A stretch of DNA of 64,000 nt from Halomarinibacterium sedimenti (GTDB taxonomy: Bacteria > Bacteroidota > Bacteroidia > Flavobacteriales > Flavobacteriaceae), in assembly GCF_019312585.1 (NCBI RefSeq), contig NZ_JAHWDP010000004.1, forward strand, positions 124,001 through 188,000. Direction: 5' to 3'. A program made the position numbers and the translations under genes. The first letter of the stretch is position 1, and every line of letters starts with the position of its first letter. Below the pieces are notes generated by a model, which had not been told where the DNA came from, did no database searches, and saw only the letters and a list, made by a program, of their open reading frames with translations. Shown one piece after another: positions 27,232-35,962 of this stretch.

Positions 27232-28491
27232 ATGCTAGAGATGAAAGTTCCCTCGCCGGGAGAATCCATTACCGAAGTTGAAATAGCCCAATGGCTAGTA
27301 GAAGATGGTGATTACGTAGAAAAAGATCAAGCCATTGCAGAAGTAGATAGCGATAAAGCTACCTTAGAACTTCCTGCAGAAGCCAGTGGGATTATTACTC
27401 TTAAAGCCGAAGAAGGTGAAGCAGTAGCCGTTGGACAAGTCGTTTGTTTAATTGATACGGATGCAGCAAAACCTGAAGGTTCAGATGCTATTGAAACATA
27501 TGAAAAAGCTGGGGATGAATCAGGAGGGGAAAATGCAGCTCCAGATTTAGATAAAAAGAAAGCCGAAACTCCAAATACTGGTGAAAAGGCAGAATCTATT
27601 TCTAATAAAACCTACGCCTCTGGAGTACCCTCTCCAGCAGCCAAGAAGATTTTAGATGAGAAAGGGATAGCTTCAACAAACGTAAAAGGAACGGGTCGCG
27701 ATGGTAGAATCACCAAAGAAGATGCTGTAAATGCCGTGCCTTCTATGGGAACTCCAGGGGATGGTGATAGAGGTTCAGAAAGACAAAAACTTTCTATGCT
27801 TCGAAGAAAAGTAGCGGAGCGATTAGTATCTGCAAAGAATGAAACGGCCATGCTAACTACTTTTAATGAAGTAGATATGGGGCCTATCTTCGAAATAAGA
27901 AAGCAATATAAAGAAGCATTTAAAGAAAAGCACGGAGTAGGATTGGGCTTTATGTCGTTCTTTACTTTGGCTGTTGTACGTGCTTTAGAGTTATACCCAG
28001 ATGTAAACTCGATGATTGATGGAGATTACAAAGTAACCTACAAGTATAAAGATATTTCAATTGCTGTTTCAGGACCCAAAGGACTTATGGTGCCTGTAAT
28101 TCGTAATGCCGAAAATTTATCTTTTAGAGGAGTAGAAGATGAGGTAAAACGATTAGCTATTAGAGCAAGAGATGGTCAAATTACGGTAGATGAAATGACG
28201 GGCGGAACGTTTACAATCTCTAATGGAGGAGTTTTTGGAAGCATGCTTTCAACCCCTATAATTAACCCACCACAATCAGGTATTTTAGGAATGCATAACA
28301 TTGTAGAGCGTCCAGTAGTTAAAAATGACGAAATTGTTGTTGCACCTGTGATGTTTGTGGCTTTGAGTTACGACCATAGAATCATTGATGGAAGAGAATC
28401 TGTAGGGTTTTTAGTAGCTGTGAAAGAAGCGTTAGAAAACCCAGAAGAATTATTAATGAATAATAATGTTAAAAAGGCATTAGAATTATAG
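27232..28491 (+). CDS. sucB: Dihydrolipoyllysine succinyltransferase, 2-oxoglutarate dehydrogenase E2
   Basis: This is the core acyltransferase that moves the succinyl group from lipoamide to CoA. Residues 1-75 are one lipoyl domain with the lipoylated Lys42 in DSDKATLE. An acidic, Ala/Glu-rich linker follows, then a peripheral-subunit-binding domain (SPAAKKILDEKG to GRDGRITKEDA, about 133-165), and the catalytic domain with the active-site motif YDHRIIDGRE near the C-terminus. The 419 residues and single lipoyl domain match succinyl rather than acetyl transferases. It is cotranscribed with sucA and ends at a terminator. Confidence 0.95.
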   Translation: MLEMKVPSPGESITEVEIAQWLVEDGDYVEKDQAIAEVDSDKATLELPAEASGIITLKAEEGEAVAVGQVVCLIDTDAAKPEGSDAIETYEKAGDESGGENAAPDLDKKKAETPNTGEKAESISNKTYASGVPSPAAKKILDEKGIASTNVKGTGRDGRITKEDAVNAVPSMGTPGDGDRGSERQKLSMLRRKVAERLVSAKNETAMLTTFNEVDMGPIFEIRKQYKEAFKEKHGVGLGFMSFFTLAVVRALELYPDVNSMIDGDYKVTYKYKDISIAVSGPKGLMVPVIRNAENLSFRGVEDEVKRLAIRARDGQITVDEMTGGTFTISNGGVFGSMLSTPIINPPQSGILGMHNIVERPVVKNDEIVVAPVMFVALSYDHRIIDGRESVGFLVAVKEALENPEELLMNNNVKKALEL

Positions 28492-28513
28492 CAATTAAAT
28501 GCTTTAGATAGTA

Positions 28514-28546
28514 AAAAAAGCCCAACTATAAGTTGGGCTTTTTTGG
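28514..28546 (+). terminator. sucAB terminator
   Basis: A 14-bp stem (28514-28527 with 28531-28544), formed of six A, GCCCAACT and their complement, has a three-base ATA loop and ends in six T. Confidence 0.9.
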
Positions 28547-28574
28547 TTAGTTAGTTGAAAATATATAAACCTAT

Positions 28575-28691
28575 CTATGATACTATGTAATTCACGATAT
28601 TCATTAATATGATCGCGACAATAAGAACGGAGATGATAAAAATGGCTAGCCTTTTTTTCCCTTCTTTCTTAACTTTTAAATCCAAATCCAT
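28575..28691 (-). CDS. Candidate 38-residue single-span membrane peptide
   Basis: A short open frame with ATG and TAG encodes 38 residues: a charged head MDLDLKVKKEGKKR followed by a hydrophobic span LAIFIISVLIVAIILMNIV and the tail NYIVS. The basic-then-hydrophobic layout fits an inner-membrane anchor with the N-terminus inside. It lies 71 bp downstream of the response-regulator gene on the same strand and could be its last operon member. No family is recognised, and chance cannot be excluded for so short a frame in AT-rich DNA. Confidence 0.4.
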   Translation of the reverse strand: MDLDLKVKKEGKKRLAIFIISVLIVAIILMNIVNYIVS

Positions 28692-28762
28692 ACGTTTAAT
28701 TTGTACACTGTAAAATTGAAGATTTAAAGTCTAAAAGTAAATACGTGGAAACACGTAATTTG

Positions 28763-29395
28763 TTACTGAAGATTTTCTTGATGTTCTTTTGCCCATATAA
28801 GAAGGCTGTTTGTTTTGTGCTCTAAATTGAGTTTGGAAATAATATTACTGCGATGTTTTTCTACCGTTCGGTAAGAGATAAAAAGTAACGATGCAATGTC
28901 CTTGTTGGTTTTGTCCATTGCAATGAGCTTTAGTATTTTCTTTTCTGAAGGAGTCAAAACATCCAAAACATTATTTTTTTTAGAGTTGCTCCCAAGGACA
29001 TCGCTTATTTTTGGACTGAAAAATGGGTTGCCTTCAGCAACCGATTTTAAACAATTTTCAATTTCCTCTAGTGCAAATTCTTTTAAAATGTAGCCATAAA
29101 TATTGAGGTCATTTGCCTCATTGTAGAGTTGTTTTTCCTTGTGAAACGTGATAAGGATAATTTTAGTTTCTATTCCATTATTATTACATTTTCTAGCAAT
29201 TTCAAGACCCGACATAAAAGGCATTTGAATATCTAAAATGGCAATGTCTGGTTTTAATTTATTGATAAGGTTAAAAGCTTCTCTACCATTAGTTCCACTA
29301 CCAACAACATTATAGCCTTTTTCAATTAAAAAGTCACTTAAACCCTTTAGTAAAAGTGGATGATCATCTGCGATTATAATAGATTCGTTTTTCAT
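28763..29395 (-). CDS. LuxR/NarL-family response regulator
   Basis: A 210-residue two-component output protein. The receiver domain has the acidic pocket Asp10-Asp11, the phosphorylation site Asp55 in IAILDIQMPFMSG, and a conserved Lys in the last strand region (YILKEFA). The C-terminal helix-turn-helix of LuxR type reads LTPSEKKILKLIAMDKTNKD and then RTVEKHRSNIISKL. Its ATG overlaps the stop of the kinase gene (ATGA), so the two are a cognate pair. The target genes cannot be told from the sequence. Confidence 0.93.
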   Translation of the reverse strand: MKNESIIIADDHPLLLKGLSDFLIEKGYNVVGSGTNGREAFNLINKLKPDIAILDIQMPFMSGLEIARKCNNNGIETKIILITFHKEKQLYNEANDLNIYGYILKEFALEEIENCLKSVAEGNPFFSPKISDVLGSNSKKNNVLDVLTPSEKKILKLIAMDKTNKDIASLLFISYRTVEKHRSNIISKLNLEHKTNSLLIWAKEHQENLQ

Positions 29396-31419
29396 GTTGT
29401 GGGGAAAATAAATTCTATGGTAGTTCCTTGATTTTTTTTAGATGTTACCTTCATTTGTCCATTAAGGAACTTGGTTCTTTCTAAAAGGGTTTTTAGTCCC
29501 ATAGATTTAATGTTTTGATATTTTTCTGAAAAATCAAAACCAATGCCATTGTCTTTAATTTCCAAAAAAATAGAATTTAAATTTCGCTTTAAAGTTACTT
29601 TGCTGGCTTCGGCATTTGCATGCTTAATAATATTGCTCAGGGACTCTTGAACAATCCTGAAAATATTAATTTCTTGTCTTTTGTCGAAAATGTTATCTAT
29701 GTTATCAATTTCAGAAGATATAAAGAGTGTTGTATTTTCATCAATTTGACTAAGAGTCATCTCAATGGCTTTAGTGATGCCTAATTCTTGAAGTTGAAAT
29801 GGATGAAGGTCTCTAGAAATTCCTCGTACTTCTTCAATGGCAGTTTCAACAAGGTTTTTTGCTTCATCATCATTACTTCTAACAACTTTATTTTTAATTA
29901 ATAATAATTGCTGGCCAAGACCATCATGTAGGTCTTTCGAAATTCTTTTACGCTCTTCTTCTTGAGATACAAGTAATTCTTGACTAAACTTTTCTTGAAG
30001 GATTTTTTTGTTTTTTAATTGCATTCTATTTCTATATAGAAATACAAGTCCAAAAAATAAAATAAGTGAAAAGGTAATAAATATAAGTCGGCGTTGCGAG
30101 GCTTCATTGTCTTTTTCTAAAAGCTGTATACTCGCATTTTTTGCAATGAGTTCACTCTCTTTTTTTTCAGTTTCATAAAGTGTTTGGTAGTAGGCTAAAG
30201 AATTTGCAGTTGAATTGTTATATAAGGAATCTTTAAGTGTTTGGGAAGAATTTTTAAAGTTTAGAGCTTTTTTGTAATCACCCATACTTACATATATCTC
30301 TGAAAGTAACTCCTCTGCATACATAATATCCTCCTCATAGCGCATCGTTTTTGCGGCCTCTAATTTTGTTTCGCCAAATTGTAAAGCGCTGTCATTGTCA
30401 CCAAGTGCCAAATTATATCTTGCCATGATTTCACTATAATGACTTTTGTAAAGCAAGTCTTTAATATTTGGGTCGTGATTCTCTTGGACTAAATCAAAGT
30501 ATTTTTTCGCTTCGGTTAGGTTTCCTTCTTCAATATAATACCCAATGAGTTTAGAGTATACATAGGTCCTATCTGCTAGAATAATATGGTTGTTAACATC
30601 ATTATTAATATAATCATAGGCTTTTAGTAAATACTCAATTTGAAGATTTTTTTTGCCCATTTTTTTATAATCTAGTGCCTGATTATAATACATAATAGGA
30701 ATGTTTTTTTCCAGCCCAAGTTCTTTGAGTTTTTGGATATTTTTTTCTCTTTCTTCTTTAGCTTTATCGTAAAACCCATTCATACTATACATAGTAGTAA
30801 TACCTTGTTGCGCAAAAACCATGTATTCATAATCCTTTAGCGCCTCAAAATATTCATAGGCTTTTCTATAATTTTCACCTGCGGGGACAAACTTTCCTAA
30901 ATTTGAGTATGCTTGACCACTAAATAAATAGGCATCTGCTTTATAGAGGGAATCCTTTTCTGTGAAGGTTTCAATCGCTTTTTTGTAATCTTCAGTAGCT
31001 TCTTCGAGGTCAAGCCTATAGTTTGCTCCACCTCGTTTAAGGTAAAGACTTCCCAATAGAAAAGAATCATTTATTTTATATTTCCTAGCCAACAACTCAT
31101 CTATCATTCTTCTAGCTTTTTCCGGCTGATTTAAAATAGATGTAAGCGTATAACTAAGGCCAATCATTTTCTTAGTTGCAGCCTCTACACTATCCAGTTC
31201 TTTGGCCAACTCAATATATGCTTCACAGTTTTTAACAAACCGATCAATATCTTTCCTTCCTTCCATTGAAAGGATAGAATCTAAGGCAACAAGTTTTTCG
31301 GCTTTATTGGAAGTTGTTTCTACTGTCTTTTTGTAATACTCAATGTTTTGAGCAAATGCAGATGTGCCAAAAAAAATGACTACAGATAGAATAATAAGAG
31401 GGTATCTGTTTGTTCTCAA
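29392..31419 (-). CDS. Tetratricopeptide-repeat sensor histidine kinase (HisKA_3 type)
   Basis: The product has a signal peptide (LSVVIFFGTSAFAQ), about 400 periplasmic residues of tetratricopeptide repeats (for example LYLKRGGANYRLDLEEATED and SNLGKFVPAGENYRKAYEYF), one membrane span near 441-463, then a coiled coil and a kinase core. The phospho-acceptor is His498 in SKDLHDGLGQQ, and the ATPase has NIFRIVQESLSNIIKHA and DNGIGFDF. This architecture is common in Bacteroidota. The only in-frame start is TTG: an upstream ATG (31424-31426) is one base out of frame and would read MKL into the same signal peptide if one base were removed. It overlaps the response regulator by four bases. Confidence 0.9.
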   Translation of the reverse strand: MRTNRYPLIILSVVIFFGTSAFAQNIEYYKKTVETTSNKAEKLVALDSILSMEGRKDIDRFVKNCEAYIELAKELDSVEAATKKMIGLSYTLTSILNQPEKARRMIDELLARKYKINDSFLLGSLYLKRGGANYRLDLEEATEDYKKAIETFTEKDSLYKADAYLFSGQAYSNLGKFVPAGENYRKAYEYFEALKDYEYMVFAQQGITTMYSMNGFYDKAKEEREKNIQKLKELGLEKNIPIMYYNQALDYKKMGKKNLQIEYLLKAYDYINNDVNNHIILADRTYVYSKLIGYYIEEGNLTEAKKYFDLVQENHDPNIKDLLYKSHYSEIMARYNLALGDNDSALQFGETKLEAAKTMRYEEDIMYAEELLSEIYVSMGDYKKALNFKNSSQTLKDSLYNNSTANSLAYYQTLYETEKKESELIAKNASIQLLEKDNEASQRRLIFITFSLILFFGLVFLYRNRMQLKNKKILQEKFSQELLVSQEEERKRISKDLHDGLGQQLLLIKNKVVRSNDDEAKNLVETAIEEVRGISRDLHPFQLQELGITKAIEMTLSQIDENTTLFISSEIDNIDNIFDKRQEINIFRIVQESLSNIIKHANAEASKVTLKRNLNSIFLEIKDNGIGFDFSEKYQNIKSMGLKTLLERTKFLNGQMKVTSKKNQGTTIEFIFPTT

Positions 31420-31468
31420 GCTTCATTTTTTTGGGGAGTATATAAATTTAATAAAAAAAAAGGAGTTA

Positions 31469-31954
31469 TTATTTTTTTAGATACACGCAATTTCTTCCGT
31501 AATCAATTACAGCGTGTAGCTTTTTCAGAATATCCGCTCCTAAGATTCCGTGCACTGGAGTTTCCCCAACTTGCTCTAGTGCTTGGTTTACGTGAATTAA
31601 ATCGAATAGAACAAATTCATAATTACTAAGACTAATCTTTTCAATTTCTAAGGTTTTACTTTTGGTAGCCAGCGTTTCCATATCAATAGCTCCGGCTCCG
31701 GCAGCTTTTATTTCACTTTTTTCAGAAATTAATTTAAAAAAGCTTGCTTCGCTAATGCCAATACAACTTGTTGAAGCACCTGTATCCAAAATAAAATCTC
31801 CTAAAACAGAATTTACTCTTACGTTAAGTTTATAATGTCCTGTTTTTAATTTTTTTAAAGGAATTCTCTCAAATCCGTTTTGCTCTAAAAGCTTTCTAAG
31901 TGTCACTAAAGGTTTTTTGGTAAATATAGACAACAAAATAGTAGTTTTGTGCAT
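31469..31954 (-). CDS. Retropepsin-like aspartyl protease family protein
   Basis: A protein of 161 residues from the ATG, or 145 from a GTG at 31904-31906 giving MTLRKLLEQ, which looks closer to family length. The catalytic flap motif FILDTGASTSCIG supplies the aspartate, and the second conserved patch VHGILGADILKK matches the clan AA retropepsin-like fold, which acts as a dimer. No signal peptide or membrane anchor is convincing, so it is probably cytoplasmic. The ATG choice places its start codon back to back with the tatD ATG on the other strand, and the tatD promoter inside its first codons; the GTG choice removes that conflict. The substrate is unknown. Confidence 0.8.
   Translation of the reverse strand: MHKTTILLSIFTKKPLVTLRKLLEQNGFERIPLKKLKTGHYKLNVRVNSVLGDFILDTGASTSCIGISEASFFKLISEKSEIKAAGAGAIDMETLATKSKTLEIEKISLSNYEFVLFDLIHVNQALEQVGETPVHGILGADILKKLHAVIDYGRNCVYLKK
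31942..31949 (+). promoter_or_regulatory. Predicted tatD-ansA promoter (TAGTTTTG)
   Basis: An exact TAnnTTTG match with a -33 TTTG at 31916-31919 and a 22-bp spacer. It ends five bases before the tatD ATG, so the transcript is probably leaderless. Confidence 0.5.
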
Positions 31955-32719
31955 ATGTTGACCGATACCCATACCCATTTGTATAGTGAAGCCTTTGATG
32001 ACGATCGAAGTGAAATGATGCAACGTGCTTTTAATAAGGGAATTACGAGATTTTTTATTCCTGCAATCGATTCTAGCTATACAGAGGCGATGTACAAATT
32101 GGAAAGGGAATATCCTGAGAATATTTTTTTAATGATGGGACTGCACCCTACTTCGGTAAAAGAAAATTTTGAAGAGGAATTAAAACTTGTTGAAGACCAG
32201 TTTAATAAAAGAAGCTTTTGTGCTGTGGGAGAAATTGGGATAGATTTATACTGGGATAAAAGCACATTGGAAATTCAGAAAATAGCTTTTAGGAGGCAAA
32301 TTCAATTGGCCAAAAAGTACAAATTACCTATAGTGATACATTGTAGAGAGTCCTTCGACGAAATTTTTGAAGTGCTCGAAACGGAAAGAGATGAAAAACT
32401 CTTCGGAATTTTTCATTGCTTTACTGGGGCCCTTGAGCAGGCAATGCGGGCAATCGAGTTTAATATGAAATTAGGAATAGGAGGGGTGGTAACTTTTAAA
32501 AATGGAAAAATTGATCAGTTTTTAAGTCAAATTGACTTAAAGCATATTGTATTAGAAACTGACTCACCATACCTTTCCCCTGTCCCATATCGCGGAAAAA
32601 GAAATGAAAGTAGTTATCTTAGCTTAGTTTGTAAAAAGGTGGCGGGGATATACGGTATTGGTGAAGACGAAGTAGCCAAAATTACCACTCAAAATTCAAA
32701 AGAAATATTCGGCATATAA
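31955..32719 (+). CDS. tatD: TatD-family metal-dependent hydrolase (DNase)
   Basis: A 254-residue amidohydrolase-fold enzyme, probably a 3'-5' exonuclease or DNA-repair deoxyribonuclease. Metal ligands are visible as DTHTHLY at residues 4-10, Glu in GEIGIDLYWD, His in VIHCRESF, HCFTG, and Asp in LETDSPYLSP. Length is normal. An in-frame GTG two codons upstream is an alternative start. It overlaps the ansA start by one base (TAATG), making a two-gene operon. Confidence 0.9.
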   Translation: MLTDTHTHLYSEAFDDDRSEMMQRAFNKGITRFFIPAIDSSYTEAMYKLEREYPENIFLMMGLHPTSVKENFEEELKLVEDQFNKRSFCAVGEIGIDLYWDKSTLEIQKIAFRRQIQLAKKYKLPIVIHCRESFDEIFEVLETERDEKLFGIFHCFTGALEQAMRAIEFNMKLGIGGVVTFKNGKIDQFLSQIDLKHIVLETDSPYLSPVPYRGKRNESSYLSLVCKKVAGIYGIGEDEVAKITTQNSKEIFGI

Positions 32720-33744
32720 TGAGCAAACCTAACATATTACTTATTTATACAGGGGGAACCATAGGGATGATTAAGGACTTTAAAACAGGTGCCTTAAAGA
32801 ATTTCAATTTTGACGAATTATTAAAACACATCCCAGAGCTTCACCTTTTGGATTGTCATATTAAAACAAAAAGTTTTGATAATCCTATAGATAGTTCAAA
32901 TATGAAACCTGAATATTGGGTTCGTTTGGCTGAAATGATTGAGGATAATTATTCAAAATTTGATGGCTTTGTTGTTTTACATGGAAGTGATACCATGTCT
33001 TATACTGCTTCAGCATTAAGTTTTATGTTGGAGAATCTTTCAAAACCTGTAATTTTTACCGGATCGCAATTGCCTATTGGAGATTTACGAACCGATGCCA
33101 AAGAAAATTTAATTACGTCCATTCAGATAGCTGCGGTACAGGAAAAGGGTAAACCTAAAATTCAGGAAGTCTGCCTTTATTTTGAATACAAGTTATATAG
33201 AGCCAATAGGACAACAAAAATAAATGCCGAACATTTTGAAGCTTTCGCTTCTTTAAATTATCCGCCTTTAGCCGAAAGTGGAGTGCATCTTGTTTTTAAC
33301 GACCACGCTTTGTTGAAGTTAAAAAGTAATAAGGAGTTGAAAGTTCACAAAAAAATGGAAACACAGATTTTATTAATAAAAATGTTTCCAGGGTTAAATG
33401 AAGACACCTTAACTCACTTACTCTCTTGGAAGGAGCTGAAAGGAGTAATATTAGAATCCTTTGGAAGTGGAAACGTAACCAATGAATCTTGGTTAACAAA
33501 TGCATTGTCAAAAATTATTTTAAAAGGTATTCCTGTTGTAAATGTAACACAATGCTCCGGAGGAAGTGTGGCAATGGGGCTTTATGAAACAAGCACACAT
33601 TTAAAAAAGATTGGTGTTATCTCTGGTAAGGACATCACAACAGAGGCTGCATTAGGGAAAATGATGCTGCTATTAGGAGAAAGTGTAAAACCTTCAGAAT
33701 TTAAAAACTTATTTGAAAAGTCACTCTGTGGAGAAAAGGATTAA
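32719..33744 (+). CDS. ansA: Type I (cytoplasmic) L-asparaginase
   Basis: The enzyme hydrolyses asparagine to aspartate and ammonia. The N-terminal nucleophile loop YTGGTIGM holds Thr14, and the second catalytic motif is VLHGSDTMSYTAS; both are complete. It has 341 residues, no signal peptide, and a C-terminal domain with VNVTQCSGGSV, typical of AnsA. It is translationally coupled to tatD by a one-base overlap. The distinct Ntn-type isoaspartyl peptidase at 54.6 kb is a different family. Confidence 0.92.
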   Translation: MSKPNILLIYTGGTIGMIKDFKTGALKNFNFDELLKHIPELHLLDCHIKTKSFDNPIDSSNMKPEYWVRLAEMIEDNYSKFDGFVVLHGSDTMSYTASALSFMLENLSKPVIFTGSQLPIGDLRTDAKENLITSIQIAAVQEKGKPKIQEVCLYFEYKLYRANRTTKINAEHFEAFASLNYPPLAESGVHLVFNDHALLKLKSNKELKVHKKMETQILLIKMFPGLNEDTLTHLLSWKELKGVILESFGSGNVTNESWLTNALSKIILKGIPVVNVTQCSGGSVAMGLYETSTHLKKIGVISGKDITTEAALGKMMLLLGESVKPSEFKNLFEKSLCGEKD

Positions 33745-33815
33745 ATAACCCATTAAAAAATTTCACTAAGTATTATTTTTTTTGTTATTTGCCCTCCCTT
33801 ATAAAAGAGGAATTT

Positions 33816-33903
33816 AGAGAGGTGGCCGAGTGGTCGAAGGCGCACGCCTGGAAAGTGTGTATACGCCAAAAGCGTATCGAGGGTTCGAATCCCTTCCTCT
33901 CTG
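33816..33903 (+). tRNA. tRNA-Ser (anticodon GGA)
   Basis: An 88-nt class II tRNA with a seven-base acceptor stem (33816-33822 with 33896-33902), discriminator G at 33903, a five-bp anticodon stem with loop CTGGAAA (anticodon GGA at 33850-33852), an extended variable arm (TACGCCAAAAGCGTA) and the T arm GGGTTCGAATCCC. The 3' CCA is not encoded in full. It reads UCC and UCU serine codons. It stands in the 314-bp gap between ansA and the exbB-like gene. Confidence 0.97.
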
Positions 33904-34014
33904 CAAAATTGTAATCTTGGGAATAAAAGTAAAAAATAGAGCAACCATTTTATAAAACAAGACTATAATTAAGACTGCGCAAATTAATTGTTGCAGATTA
34001 ACTAAATAATTTTA

Positions 34015-34022
34015 TATCTTTA
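34015..34022 (+). promoter_or_regulatory. Possible promoter of the exbB-exbD operon (TATCTTTA)
   Basis: Seven of eight bases match TAnnTTTG, with TTG at 33991-33993 and a 21-bp spacer, 36 bases before the first ATG. Confidence 0.35.
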
Positions 34023-34058
34023 AACCTTTAACTAAAAACAAACTTTAAGTCGATAGCA

Positions 34059-34862
34059 ATGAAAAAATTATTTTCTATTCTAGCAATTGCCGCAATGGTT
34101 TTTGCAGGCACTAGCAACGTAAACGCAACCGCTGTACAATCTTTACCAACAAGTGTACAATCTTTGTCTTCAGCGGCTACCGTAACTATTATTCAAGAGG
34201 AAGAAGCCTCAACGGCAACAGAATCCAAAGGGTTTCATCAAGAGCTCAAGCAACGTTTCATTGAAGGAGGTCCTGGATTTATGGGGATTGTACTTCTTTG
34301 TTTAATTCTTGGATTAGCTATTGCTATCGAAAGAATTATTTATTTAAATCTTTCTACTACTAACACTTCAAAACTTGCAAGCAGCGTTGAAGACGCTCTT
34401 AATAGTGGTGGTGTTGAAGCAGCTAAGGAAGTTTGTAGAAATACAAAAGGCCCAGTAGCTTCCATCTACTATCAAGGTCTTGATCGTGCAGACGAAAGCA
34501 TTGATGCAGCAGAAAAAGCTGTAGTATCTTATGGTGGCGTACAAATGGGACAACTAGAAAAGAATGTATCTTGGATTTCATTATTTATTGCATTAGCACC
34601 TATGCTTGGTTTCATGGGTACTGTAATCGGGATGATTCAAGCATTTGATAAAATTCAAGCAGCTGGAGATATGAACCCATCTTTAGTAGCTGGAGGTATT
34701 AAAGTAGCACTTTTAACTACAGTATTTGGTTTGATCGTGGCGATTATTCTTCAAATTTTCTACAATTATATTGTAGCGAAAATTGATAGTATTGTAAATA
34801 ACATGGAAGACGCATCTATTACTTTAATAGATATGCTTGTAGATTACAAAAACAATAAATAA
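34059..34862 (+). CDS. MotA/TolQ/ExbB-family proton channel
   Basis: This inner-membrane proton channel subunit energises TonB- or TolA-type outer-membrane processes. The 267-residue product begins with a signal-like segment (AIAAMVFAGTSNVNA) and a Ser/Thr-rich linker that contains a short duplication, VQSLPTSVQSL. Three membrane spans follow: GFMGIVLLCLILGLAIAIE, then ISLFIALAPMLGFMGTVIGM, then VALLTTVFGLIVAIILQIF. The family hallmark GxMGTVxGM is present. It leads an operon with a four-span protein and two ExbD proteins, and may drive the TonB receptor encoded at 11.7 kb. Confidence 0.9.
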   Translation: MKKLFSILAIAAMVFAGTSNVNATAVQSLPTSVQSLSSAATVTIIQEEEASTATESKGFHQELKQRFIEGGPGFMGIVLLCLILGLAIAIERIIYLNLSTTNTSKLASSVEDALNSGGVEAAKEVCRNTKGPVASIYYQGLDRADESIDAAEKAVVSYGGVQMGQLEKNVSWISLFIALAPMLGFMGTVIGMIQAFDKIQAAGDMNPSLVAGGIKVALLTTVFGLIVAIILQIFYNYIVAKIDSIVNNMEDASITLIDMLVDYKNNK

Positions 34863-34880
34863 TTAAAATCGTACCATACC

Positions 34881-35324
34881 ATGGGATTACATAAAATAAT
34901 TAAAATTTTAGCACTTATCTTAAGCGTCGTTGGAATCATATTTTTCGTTATGATTCTTAGCGCTGGAGATGCAGCTATTGAAGCTGGAGAAAGTGCTGGA
35001 TCTGTAAATGGAGCCTTATATACATCCTATATTATCTTAGGTTTAGTTCTAGCGTTTGTGCTTGTATTTGTTCTTAAGGGGGTTTTTGCTGGGGATATCA
35101 AGAAAACACTTATCACAGTAGGGGCTTTTTTGGCCATAGCAATCATAGGATATGTTATGTCTAGTGGAAGTTTAGAAGGCTTACCAGAAGAATTAATAAT
35201 AACCGAAAATGTAACTGAAACAACCTCAAAATGGGTTGGAGCAGGATTAAATACATTCTACATTTTAGGTGTTTTGGCTATTGGAGCCATGATTTTAAGC
35301 GGACTTAAAAGAGTAACTAAATAA
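34881..35324 (+). CDS. Four-span membrane protein between ExbB and ExbD
   Basis: The 147-residue product has four hydrophobic helices (about 7-26, 46-68, 76-94 and 125-142), and between the third and fourth an acidic loop (SLEGLPEELIITENVTETT) that may face the periplasm. No named domain was recognised. It starts 18 bp after exbB and its TAA overlaps the ATG of the first exbD by one base, so it is made together with the proton-channel complex. A structural or regulatory role in that complex is inferred only from position. Confidence 0.8.
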   Translation: MGLHKIIKILALILSVVGIIFFVMILSAGDAAIEAGESAGSVNGALYTSYIILGLVLAFVLVFVLKGVFAGDIKKTLITVGAFLAIAIIGYVMSSGSLEGLPEELIITENVTETTSKWVGAGLNTFYILGVLAIGAMILSGLKRVTK

Positions 35325-35950
35325 TGGCAAGAAGAGCATCACCCGAAGTTAATGCAGGATCTATGGCAGACATAGCGTTCCTATTACTTATTTTTTTCTT
35401 GGTTACTACAACCATTGAAAAAGATAAAGGGATTGCTAGACAATTGCCTCCTAAAATAGAGGATACTCCAGATGTAATTATAAAGCAGAAGAATCTCTTT
35501 ATAGTTAATGTGAATAAGCATGATCAACTTCTTGTAGAAGAAGAATTAATGGATTTAAAAGATTTGCGTCAAGCAGCTATCGAATTTATCGATAATGGGG
35601 GGGCGCCGTCTGGATCACCAGAGTTTTGTAATTTTTGCAAAGGAAAGAGATCACCAGAATCATCAGATAATCCAGATAAGGCAGTTATATCTGTTCAGAA
35701 TGATCGATTAACTTCTTATAAAATGTATATAGCAGTTCAAAATGAATTAGTGGCTGCCTATAATTTTTTAAGAGATAGAGAATCTGAGCGTTTATATGGC
35801 TGGAAATACACTCAAATGAAAAAGGCGATTGATGAAGGGGATATTACTGATGAAAAACGAGTGGAGTCCATTCAAGAAAAGCTTCAAACTGTTCAAGATT
35901 TAATTCCGCTGAAACTTTCAGAAGCAGAACCGAAAAAATCTGGATCTTAA
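35324..35950 (+). CDS. ExbD/TolR-family protein with Cys-containing insert
   Basis: The 208-residue product has a short cytoplasmic head, one membrane span (ADIAFLLLIFFLVTTT) with the conserved proton-carrying Asp16, and a periplasmic domain. That domain is longer than in E. coli ExbD (141 residues); residues 95-118 form an insert with Cys102 and Cys105 (FCNFCKGKRSP). The final third is charged and probably helical. It is one of two ExbD proteins in the operon; they may form a heterodimer in the channel pore. Confidence 0.9.
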   Translation: MARRASPEVNAGSMADIAFLLLIFFLVTTTIEKDKGIARQLPPKIEDTPDVIIKQKNLFIVNVNKHDQLLVEEELMDLKDLRQAAIEFIDNGGAPSGSPEFCNFCKGKRSPESSDNPDKAVISVQNDRLTSYKMYIAVQNELVAAYNFLRDRESERLYGWKYTQMKKAIDEGDITDEKRVESIQEKLQTVQDLIPLKLSEAEPKKSGS

Positions 35951-35962
35951 AAATTGTAAGAA

